In this document: positions 56,878-64,000 of the stretch, piece after piece
How positions within the stretch are numbered: position 1 is the first letter of the stretch
Layout: the number at the start of each line of letters is the position of its first letter
Source: Cupriavidus basilensis OR16
GTDB taxonomy: Bacteria > Pseudomonadota > Gammaproteobacteria > Burkholderiales > Burkholderiaceae
Assembly (NCBI RefSeq): GCF_000243095.1
Contig: NZ_AHJE01000065.1
Coordinates: 1 to 64,000 of the forward strand
Direction: 5' to 3'
DNA length: 64,000 bases
Made by a program: the position numbers and the translations under genes
Notes under the pieces: model-generated
The model's database searches: none
The model's input: only the letters and a program-made list of their open reading frames with translations
Told to the model about the DNA's origin: nothing

Positions 56878-59800
56878 TCAGGGCTTCGCGGGCGCGGCCG
56901 AGGCGGCGCTAGCCGGCTTGCTGGCCGGCGCTCCGCCCGTTGCTTGACTGTCGGCATCCTGGCTGGCATCGGTCTGGCTCCTCGCGGTTCCGGCGCGGTT
57001 GGACGCGCCCGTGAACAAATTACCCCAACTGTCGAAGCGGCGGTTAAACAGCACCGAAAGCCCGTTGATCGAGCCGCCCTTGGCAATCAGCGACCAGCGC
57101 CGCGAGAATGCCCAGGTCAGCTTGACCACGTTGCTGGCGCTGGTCAGGCTCTGCTCGTAGCCCACCGAGATCTTATCGGTCACGGCCTTGCCCACGCTGA
57201 CCACCTGCTGGTCGTTGAGGCCGGCCGTGCTGGGCCCGATCGAAAACTCGTCGATGCCCAGATGCTGCACGATCCCCTTGCCGGCGCGCCCGCCCAGCAT
57301 GCCCAGCGCGGCACCACCCAGGGCTCCGGCGCTCAGTTGCTGCTGCTGTCCGGCCGCGGCGCCTTCCGCGCCGTAGCCGAACATCAGCCATGACAGCTTA
57401 TCCTCCTCTGGCACATTCGGCTCGGACACCAGCTTGACGCGCGGCAGGCGTACCGTGCCGGTCACCTCCACGCCCGCCTCCACTTCCTGGTTGCGGCGCA
57501 TGGCGCGGATATTGAGGTTGGGATTGTCCACCGGCCCGTTGAAATTCACGATGCCGCGCTCGATGTTGAGCTTGCGCCCGAACGCCTCGTAGGTGCCGTC
57601 GGTCACGCGGATGGTACCGGTGGCGCGCAGCGGCGTCAGCGGGGCGCTGCGCACGCCAAGCTGCCCGCCCAGGCGCAGGTCCGCGCCAGCCCCGCGGAAG
57701 CGGAAATTGTCGCCGAGGTCGAGCGTGAGGTCGATCAGCGGGCTGAAGCGGCTGGCCGGCTTGGCCTCCGGCACCGGCGTGGCGGCGGTCTTGATCTCAC
57801 GCTGGTCGCGGCGGCGCACCACCACCACGTCGTCGCCCAACTCCGGGGCGCCGGCCTTGGGCAGGTCGAACAAGCCGCGATCCACGCGGAACTTGCCGCG
57901 GATCACGATCTGGCGGTCCTCGTTGGCGATGCTGGCATCGCCGGAAATGATCAGCGTGCGCTCGGGGCTGGCAAAGAGCTGGAGCTTGTCGGCCACGATC
58001 TTGCCCGTCAGGTTGGGATCGGTGTCGCCCAGCTTCACATTGCCGGTGGCAACGATCTTGCCGTCGCCGCCGCGGAACTCCACCTGCTTGAGTTCGATGG
58101 TGTTCTGGTCGAGCACCACGTGCACGATGCCATCGGTCAGCCGGATACCCTGGTCGTAGAGCGTGATGGCGATGCCAGTGCCGTCGATATTGCCGGTCAC
58201 CAGGGGCTGCCCGACGCTGCCCGCCAGTTGCAGGACTGCCGCCAGCTTGCCATCGAACGCGTATTGCGGGCCGCTCAGCGCCTCCAGCGACTTGATCTTC
58301 GGCACATCCAGCGAAACCTTGCCCGCCAGCGTGGAAGCCGGCGTCACCGTCATCAGGCCCTGTTCCTGGATCAGCCCGGCGGACGCGTCTACCACCACCT
58401 TGCCGACCCTTGCGGCTTCGATGCCGCCTTTCAGGTTGACGCGGCTGCCGGCAAACTCGGCGCGCAGCGCGGTTTCGCCCAGGCCCAGCGCGGTGTACGC
58501 CCCGCCGGCGCTCACCGAGACGTCGCCGCTGCGCCGGCGCAGCTCGGCAAAGCCAGAGGCGGACTCGGCCAGCGTGATGTTCCAGCGGCCGTCCAGCACC
58601 AGGTCCGAGCGCACCGGCGGCGCATCGCCGGTCAAGGCCTCGGCCAGGCGCAGCACGTTGGCCACCTGCAGGCCATCGAGGTTGCCCTGGGTACGGATGC
58701 GGCCGTGGTCGAAATCGAAGCTCTCCACAGTCACGCGTGCGCGCTCGAACTGCAGGCTGGCCGCGCCGAGGCGCACGCGCTGGTCCGCCACCATCAGCTG
58801 CGTCGGCGCCGCCAGCCGCACGTTGACCGTGCCGCGCTCCTCCAGGGTACGGATGGTGCCCTTCCAGCCGGCCGCCCCTTGCCAGGCGCCCTGCCCTGAC
58901 AAGTCCAGTTGCATCGGCTTGTCGTGCAGCGCGCCGGCCGCCTTCAGGTCAAAGGTATGGCTGGCCTGGGTACCGCTGAGCGTGGCGTCGAACGTGCGCA
59001 GCGTAGCGACCGGGCCGCGATAGTCGCGGGCGTTCAGTTTCAGCGCGAGCGTGCCGTTCAGCCCCCCGCGCAACTCGGCGCTGCCGCTGGCGCTGGCCAG
59101 GTGGTGCGGGCCCACCACCAGCGACTGGGCGCCATAGCTGGCCACGATCTCGGGCCGCGCCAGCGTGCCGGTGATGTCCGCGTCGAGCTTTAGCACCCCG
59201 GCCACGCCGAGCTTGAGCCGATCGAGCTGCGGCGCGTCCACGCGCAGCTTCAGGCGGTCGCCGCGCGCGCCAAAGCTGCCGTTGAGCTGGGCCTGGTTGC
59301 CGGCCATCTCCAGCGTGGCCTGGCTTGGCAGCAAGCGCTCCCCGGCCAGGCGCAGCTTGCCCTCGCCACGCATCGGCAGCCCCGCATACACACTATCGCG
59401 CACCGCGAAGTCCAGTGCCACGCGCGGCTCCGGCGCAAGCGTGCCGCTGGTGCTGAACTCGGCATTGATGCGGCCCGGCGCTACTTCAGCCACGCGCGCC
59501 GGGTCGAAATTGGTCAGCTTGCCCTTGAAGCTGAAGGGCTGCGTGTCCTTCAGCGACAGCTTGCCGTCGGCGATCAGCGTGCCCGCGCCGATGCCGGCGC
59601 GCAGCGAGCTCAGCGTCACCGCCTCGCCATCCAGATGCGCATCGGCAAAGAGCTTGTACTCGCCGCCGGCCAGGTCCAGCGCCACGCTCTGGCGGCCGGG
59701 CTCCATCCGCAAGCTCACCGGCCCGGACAGGCGCACGCGCTTCAGGCTGCCATAGAGGGCCTGCGGGTCGAGGTTGCGCACGTCGAGGTCGAAGCCGCCG

Positions 59801-61056
59801 CGGCCATCGCGCAGCGCGCCGCCGCCACGGATCTCGCCGCCGCCAGCCAGCGCTACTTGCAGGTCGCGCACCATCTGCGCCGCCTCGCTAAGCTCGACAT
59901 GCGCATGCACCGATTCCACCGGCAGGCGCTCGGCGTCGACCTTGCCGGCTTCGTGGTTGACGATGCGCACATCGCCCGCCACGCGCAGGGGCGCGCTGTC
60001 GTGGGCGCTGCCGGGCTTGGCAGCGGGCGCGGAGGCCGGCGTTGCAACTGCCGCTGCCGCTGCCGATGCCGGCGGTGCCGCCGGGGCACTGGCCGCTGCG
60101 GCCGGCACCGGCGTAGCCGCGCCATCCGCCGGGCGCAACTCGGCCTGCACGGAGAGATCGGCACGCGGCGCCGAGGGGCTGAACAAGCGCGGATTGATGT
60201 GCTCGCCATTGACCAGCACATGGGTGAACGGCACCTTGCCGAACGGCGTCAGGTCCGCCTCGGCACGGCCGCGCAGGCGATCGCCGCTGGCCTCGGCTTG
60301 CACGCGCAGGGCGGCAAGCGAGCCGCGCACATTGGCGCTGATGCTGAAGGATTCCTTCTGCCAGCTGCCCTCGAGCAGCGCGGCGCCGTTCAGCGCAAAT
60401 GGCGCTTGGCCGGCGACCTGCGCATTGGCGGCCAGCTTGCCGTACGGCGTGACCAGCCGTTCCACGCTGACGCGGTGGCGTTGCCCGTCGGAATGCAGCG
60501 AGCCCGCCAGGTCGCTAAGCACCGTCTCGCTAGGCGTGGCCGGCGGCCCCTGCAGCAAGGTCAGGCGATCCAGCGTGAGTGTATCCACGTCCACCGCCAA
60601 CGGCAGGTCGAGCGATTTGGGCAAGGTGGCGGGCGCGCTGTCAGGCTGCGACGGCGGCAAGCGCAGCGTGACGGCGCCCACGCGCAGCGCGCTGACATGC
60701 AAGCGGGTCGGCGACCAGCTAAACGCCCAACTGCCGTCGACACGGTCGACCGTCACCCGTGTCTCGCCACTGGCAAATACCACATCGCGCAACCGCAGGC
60801 CGCGTGCCACCGTGCCGCCTTCCAGCTTGCCTGACAAAGCGCCTGCGGACAGGCGCGTGGCCAGCGACCACAGTTGCCGCGTGCCGGCCTCCGTGTGCAA
60901 GGCCTGCACCGCCGCCGCAACCACCGCCAGCACCAGCGCCAGCAGCACCACGACGCACCACGCCAGCCAGCGCCCGAAGCGCATGCGGCGAGGCCGCGCC
61001 GGCCCGGGCGGGACATCGCCGGGGGCGGGAACCGGAGGCATGTCGGGAATGCTCAT
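56878..61056 (-). CDS. tamB: Translocation and assembly module inner-membrane protein TamB
   Basis: A 1392-residue AsmA-like protein with one N-terminal transmembrane helix (about residues 29-50), a long beta-taco repeat region, and the DUF490 C-terminal domain, with the TIRVTDGTYEAFGRKLNIE and GKGIVQHLGIDEFSIGPS motifs at about residues 1150-1290. An Ala/Pro/Ser-rich insertion at about residues 320-350 and an Ala-rich tail are seen. TamB spans the periplasm and works with TamA in outer-membrane protein or lipid delivery. It starts 76 bases after the tamA stop. Confidence 0.93.
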   Translation of the reverse strand: MSIPDMPPVPAPGDVPPGPARPRRMRFGRWLAWCVVVLLALVLAVVAAAVQALHTEAGTRQLWSLATRLSAGALSGKLEGGTVARGLRLRDVVFASGETRVTVDRVDGSWAFSWSPTRLHVSALRVGAVTLRLPPSQPDSAPATLPKSLDLPLAVDVDTLTLDRLTLLQGPPATPSETVLSDLAGSLHSDGQRHRVSVERLVTPYGKLAANAQVAGQAPFALNGAALLEGSWQKESFSISANVRGSLAALRVQAEASGDRLRGRAEADLTPFGKVPFTHVLVNGEHINPRLFSPSAPRADLSVQAELRPADGAATPVPAAAASAPAAPPASAAAAAVATPASAPAAKPGSAHDSAPLRVAGDVRIVNHEAGKVDAERLPVESVHAHVELSEAAQMVRDLQVALAGGGEIRGGGALRDGRGGFDLDVRNLDPQALYGSLKRVRLSGPVSLRMEPGRQSVALDLAGGEYKLFADAHLDGEAVTLSSLRAGIGAGTLIADGKLSLKDTQPFSFKGKLTNFDPARVAEVAPGRINAEFSTSGTLAPEPRVALDFAVRDSVYAGLPMRGEGKLRLAGERLLPSQATLEMAGNQAQLNGSFGARGDRLKLRVDAPQLDRLKLGVAGVLKLDADITGTLARPEIVASYGAQSLVVGPHHLASASGSAELRGGLNGTLALKLNARDYRGPVATLRTFDATLSGTQASHTFDLKAAGALHDKPMQLDLSGQGAWQGAAGWKGTIRTLEERGTVNVRLAAPTQLMVADQRVRLGAASLQFERARVTVESFDFDHGRIRTQGNLDGLQVANVLRLAEALTGDAPPVRSDLVLDGRWNITLAESASGFAELRRRSGDVSVSAGGAYTALGLGETALRAEFAGSRVNLKGGIEAARVGKVVVDASAGLIQEQGLMTVTPASTLAGKVSLDVPKIKSLEALSGPQYAFDGKLAAVLQLAGSVGQPLVTGNIDGTGIAITLYDQGIRLTDGIVHVVLDQNTIELKQVEFRGGDGKIVATGNVKLGDTDPNLTGKIVADKLQLFASPERTLIISGDASIANEDRQIVIRGKFRVDRGLFDLPKAGAPELGDDVVVVRRRDQREIKTAATPVPEAKPASRFSPLIDLTLDLGDNFRFRGAGADLRLGGQLGVRSAPLTPLRATGTIRVTDGTYEAFGRKLNIERGIVNFNGPVDNPNLNIRAMRRNQEVEAGVEVTGTVRLPRVKLVSEPNVPEEDKLSWLMFGYGAEGAAAGQQQQLSAGALGGAALGMLGGRAGKGIVQHLGIDEFSIGPSTAGLNDQQVVSVGKAVTDKISVGYEQSLTSASNVVKLTWAFSRRWSLIAKGGSINGLSVLFNRRFDSWGNLFTGASNRAGTARSQTDASQDADSQATGGAPASKPASAASAAPAKP

Positions 61057-61132
61057 GCGGCAAATACCCTGCGACTGCGTGGATAGAGGCCGCCGTACTG
61101 GCGGCCGGGCCGCATCGTCGTCAGAACCATCA

Positions 61133-63019
61133 TCAGAACGCGACTCCCAGCGAGATATGCGGGCGGAACTGCTTTTCCTGGATGCCGTAGCCCACGTCGA
61201 GCTGCACCGGCCCGACCGGGCTGCGCCAGCGCGCGCCGATGCCCACGCCGTTGTAGAGCTTGACGCCCGTCAGGTTGTCGGTGGCCGTGCCCACGTCCCA
61301 GAAGATCGCGGCGCCCCAGTCATGCAGGAACCAGTACTGGTACTCCAGGCTCGCTGTGCCGAGGTACTTGGCCGGCAGCACGCTGGCGCCGTTGCGGGTA
61401 CCGATCGACTGGTAGCCGTAGCCCCGGATCGAATCCGTGCCGCCCGCCCGAAAACGCAGCGAAGCGGGGACCTTGGTGACGTCGCCGTTGGTGATATCCG
61501 CGCCGAGCTCCAGCCTGGCCACCACCAGGTCGCGCTTGCCCACGGGCATGTACTGGCGGATACGCCCATACATGCGGAAGAAGGTTTCGTCGCTCAGCAT
61601 GTGCTTGGCGGCCACGCCCACCTGCGTGCTGATGACGTTGCCGCGGCGCGGGAACACCGGGTTGTCCACGTCGCGCCGCGTCCAGGCAAAGGCTGGCACC
61701 AGCGCCCGGCTAAGCTGGTTCGGCTCGCCGAAGGGCTGCAGGTTGTCGTAGTAATAGTCGACCGAGATGGTGGTGTCGTACTTCTCGCGCGAGCGGGACC
61801 GCTTCAGGCCGGTGCGCAGGCTGGTCAGGTCGGTGCTTTCGAGGTCGATGGTGCGCTCGTAGCTGGCGTAAGCACTATTGCGGTATGTCTTGCTGTCCGG
61901 CGGCATCGCGATCTCGCCGAACGCGTACTGGCGCTTTTGCTCGATGCGCGCTTGCGAGTCGAACACCCAGGCGCGGTTGAACAGGTTGTAGTAAGAGTAC
62001 CGGCCTTCGACCTGGGCGCCGGTATCGGTGGTATAGCCCACGCCAGACGACAGCCGATTGACGGGATACTCCCGCACCCGGACGTACACCGGCACGGTGA
62101 CCTTGTCGGCCTGCATGTCGACCTTGGGCTCGGCGCCCCGCTCCGGATGGGTGTCGGTGATCTTGCCGTCCTCCGTCGTTTCCTGCTCGCCAAGGTCGAT
62201 CTGCACATTGGAGAAGTACGGCTGGTTCTGGATCGCGCGCTGGAACTCCAGCAAGCGCTCCACGCGGTACGGCTCGCCCTCGTACAACGGATTGACATTG
62301 CGGATGATCTGCTCGGGATAGCGCCGCAGCCCGCTGATCATCAGCGGCCCCAAGCTGTAGGCCGGGCCGCTGGCAAAGCGCGCGCTCAGGTCCGCCGCGT
62401 GCTCATCCGGCTCGATGCGGGCTTGCGAGCCGGTCAGGCGGGCGCCGTAGTAGGTATGGCTCTGCAGCGCCACCAACGCGTCTTCCTTGGCCTTGTCCCA
62501 GTCCGCCTGGCGAAACGGCGCATCCACCGGCAAGTCCCACTTGGCCTTGATTTCGGCGATCTGCTCTGGGGACAGGCTGGCGGCCGGGCCGGTCACGCTG
62601 ACGTCGACGGCGCGAATCACCGTGCGCGCACCCAGTTCCACCGTGACGTGCACGGTGCGTTCGTCGCCGCTTCCATCCACCTTGGTGGTGGTCTGCGGAT
62701 CGAAATAACCTTCGGTGGAAGTGAACTGGCGGACCTGCTCGCCCACGGTCTCGACCATGTAGTTGAACTGGTCGGGCGAAATATCGTCGCGGGTGCGGTA
62801 GCGCGACAGGTCCAGGTGGTCCTGCAGGATTTCCTTGATCGGCTTGGGTGCGTCCACCTCGACTTTATAAGCGGCGGCAGCGGGCCCCGCGGATAGCGCC
62901 AAGGCTGCCAGCAACGGGCGCACCAGGCGGCGCAGCACGGCCGGCGCTGCCAGCAGTCCGCCGGCAGGGGCGGCAAGGCCGGCGGCCATGGTGCACGGGT
63001 TCCCTGGGTCCATCCTCAT
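61133..63019 (-). CDS. tamA: Translocation and assembly module outer-membrane protein TamA
   Basis: A 628-residue BamA/Omp85-superfamily protein: a late signal peptide (LLAALALSAGPAAAA), POTRA domains (about residues 50-290; for example SLGPLMISGLRRYPEQII), and a C-terminal 16-strand barrel with the conserved FRAGGTDSIRGYGYQSIG and a terminal phenylalanine (HISLGVAF). Several Met codons near the start are possible (63103, 63019, 63013 and 62989); the choice is uncertain and only affects the signal sequence. It pairs with tamB. Confidence 0.92.
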   Translation of the reverse strand: MRMDPGNPCTMAAGLAAPAGGLLAAPAVLRRLVRPLLAALALSAGPAAAAYKVEVDAPKPIKEILQDHLDLSRYRTRDDISPDQFNYMVETVGEQVRQFTSTEGYFDPQTTTKVDGSGDERTVHVTVELGARTVIRAVDVSVTGPAASLSPEQIAEIKAKWDLPVDAPFRQADWDKAKEDALVALQSHTYYGARLTGSQARIEPDEHAADLSARFASGPAYSLGPLMISGLRRYPEQIIRNVNPLYEGEPYRVERLLEFQRAIQNQPYFSNVQIDLGEQETTEDGKITDTHPERGAEPKVDMQADKVTVPVYVRVREYPVNRLSSGVGYTTDTGAQVEGRYSYYNLFNRAWVFDSQARIEQKRQYAFGEIAMPPDSKTYRNSAYASYERTIDLESTDLTSLRTGLKRSRSREKYDTTISVDYYYDNLQPFGEPNQLSRALVPAFAWTRRDVDNPVFPRRGNVISTQVGVAAKHMLSDETFFRMYGRIRQYMPVGKRDLVVARLELGADITNGDVTKVPASLRFRAGGTDSIRGYGYQSIGTRNGASVLPAKYLGTASLEYQYWFLHDWGAAIFWDVGTATDNLTGVKLYNGVGIGARWRSPVGPVQLDVGYGIQEKQFRPHISLGVAF

Positions 63020-63191
63020 CGATAGATGCACGTCACGCAAAGTCGATATTTGACCACACCCGCGCGGCCGTCCTGTCTGGCGCCGCGAAAAAGACCGCCG
63101 CAACCGTCACTACGCCCATCGCCGAAGGCCGGGGCGCAGGATGGAAACGGCGGAATCACGCGCAATCCCGTTACCAGGCCCGCCGATACGG

Positions 63192-63197
63192 TAAAAT
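63192..63197 (+). promoter_or_regulatory. Candidate -10 element of the DUF3460 gene
   Basis: TAAAAT in the divergent region between tamA and the DUF3460 gene, 36 bases before the start. The -35 side is poor (TTACCA at 15 bases). Confidence 0.3.
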
Positions 63198-63232
63198 CCC
63201 CGCTGTTTGTTAATTTCACCCTGCTTCCCGCC

Positions 63233-63421
63233 ATGGCTGCCTACGAATCGGATATCACCCAGTTCCTGAAGTCGCTCAAGGACGAGCGCCCTTCCCTGGA
63301 AGCGGAACAACGCCAGGGCCGCGCCCTGCTGTGGGACAAGAGCCCGATCAACCTCGAAGAACGTGCCCGTGCCGACGCCTCGCGCGTGGCGCAAAAGCCT
63401 TACGTCTACTCGCTGGACTAA
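63233..63421 (+). CDS. DUF3460 protein
   Basis: A 62-residue soluble protein with MAAYESDITQFLKSLKDERP and WDKSPINLEERARADASRVAQ, matching the small DUF3460 family found upstream of scpA in the Burkholderiales. It has no signal or membrane segment. Its function is unknown. It precedes scpA by 46 bases. Confidence 0.85.
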   Translation: MAAYESDITQFLKSLKDERPSLEAEQRQGRALLWDKSPINLEERARADASRVAQKPYVYSLD

Positions 63422-63467
63422 AGCCTTACCCGCCGCCCCACCGCCCCACCCGAGCGCCCGCCCCTAG

Positions 63468-64000
63468 ATGAACCAGAGCGAGCAGGACAAGCTGAAGCCG
63501 GCGATCGAGCTGCCGAGCGTGACGGCCGAGCAGGACTCCACGCCGTCCGCCGTCGACGGCATGGCGTTCGCGCGCCTGTACGGCGAGCCCCTGTTCAAGC
63601 TGCCGCAGGACCTGTACATCCCGCCGGATGCGCTGGAAATCTTCCTGGAAGCGTTCGAAGGGCCGCTGGATCTGTTGCTCTACCTGATCCGCAAGCAGAA
63701 CTTCAACGTCCTCGATATCCCGATGGCGCAAGTGACGCGCCAGTACCTCACGTATATCGAGCAGATCCGCAAGAGCAATCTTGAGCTGGCCGCCGAGTAC
63801 CTGCTGATGGCCGCCATGCTGATCGAGATCAAGTCACGCATGCTGCTGCCGGTGAAAAAGTCCGACAGCGACGACGAAGAAGACGATCCCCGCGCCGAAC
63901 TGGTGCGCCGCCTGCTCGAGTACGAGCAGATGAAGCTGGCGGCCATGCGCATCGACCAGGTGCCGCAGCTCGGGCGCGATTTCCTGCACTCGCAGGTCTA
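63468..64000 (+). CDS. scpA: Segregation and condensation protein A, partial at right edge
   Basis: The ATG at 63468 opens a frame that runs off the window after 177 codons. It reads an acidic leader and then FEGPLDLLLYLIRKQNFNVLDIP, QYLTYIEQIRKSNLELAAEY and LLMAAMLIEIKSRMLLP, the ScpA kleisin N-terminal signature; an acidic linker (DSDDEEDDPRAELVRRLLEYEQ) follows. ScpA links the SMC heads in the bacterial condensin. Confidence 0.93.
   Translation, partial: MNQSEQDKLKPAIELPSVTAEQDSTPSAVDGMAFARLYGEPLFKLPQDLYIPPDALEIFLEAFEGPLDLLLYLIRKQNFNVLDIPMAQVTRQYLTYIEQIRKSNLELAAEYLLMAAMLIEIKSRMLLPVKKSDSDDEEDDPRAELVRRLLEYEQMKLAAMRIDQVPQLGRDFLHSQV

Overview
The window looks like chromosome of a beta-proteobacterium of the Burkholderiaceae, most likely Cupriavidus or a close relative. 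The evidence is the high GC of most of the sequence and several family-typical arrangements: a fused hemD-hemX, a pyrR-pyrB-pyrC' operon with a metal-site-less dihydroorotase, a respiratory formate dehydrogenase locus flanked by DUF3305/DUF3306 genes, tamA-tamB, and a DUF3460 gene followed by scpA. The genus is inferred from memory of such gene orders, not from a search.

Left part (1-11,570): a surface-polysaccharide cluster, all on the minus strand and visibly richer in A+T than the rest. It holds a GtrA-like membrane protein, a free-standing adenylation enzyme, a GNAT acyltransferase, an FabG-like reductase, a stand-alone acyl carrier protein, a NeuD-type acyltransferase, two to three SAM methyltransferases, a GtrB-like glycosyltransferase, a dTDP-sugar aminotransferase, WbqC-family genes and dTDP-glucose 4,6-dehydratase. 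Together they suggest a dTDP-amino-sugar carrying an unusual, carrier-protein-delivered acyl or aminoacyl group. The cluster is scarred: a WbqC-GT2 module is present twice and each copy is eroded in a different half, rfbB has lost its 3' third, a glycosidase-like gene has lost its middle, and a 160-bp element with perfect 20-bp inverted repeats lies in a gene-free stretch.

Middle part (11,800-37,930): core genes. These are apaH, plsC, pyrC'-pyrB-pyrR-ruvX-yqgE, an RsuA-type pseudouridine synthase, phrB, hemY-hemDX-hemC (minus strand) divergent from ppc, a Tat-exported ferritin-like protein divergent from an ECF sigma/anti-sigma pair, argH, a TRAP transporter membrane pair, a quinone oxidoreductase, a basic amino acid decarboxylase and dcd.

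Right part (38,100-64,000): fdhD, a periplasmic Cu/Zn superoxide dismutase, then a formate dehydrogenase region (gamma, small lipoprotein, beta, alpha, a 69-aa Tat peptide, TorD-like chaperone, multi-cluster ferredoxin, DUF3306, DUF3305), followed by mrp/apbC, an OmpA-type lipoprotein, metG, a SulP transporter, a BamE-like lipoprotein, tamB, tamA, a DUF3460 gene and the start of scpA.

A recurring oddity is that many otherwise well conserved genes, including essential ones such as hemC and hemD, carry a single lesion: a one-base slip, a 10-bp tandem duplication, or a clean loss of tens of codons from the middle. The density of such lesions in housekeeping genes argues for assembly or sequencing error as the first explanation, at least outside the polysaccharide cluster. 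Each lesion is described at its gene.
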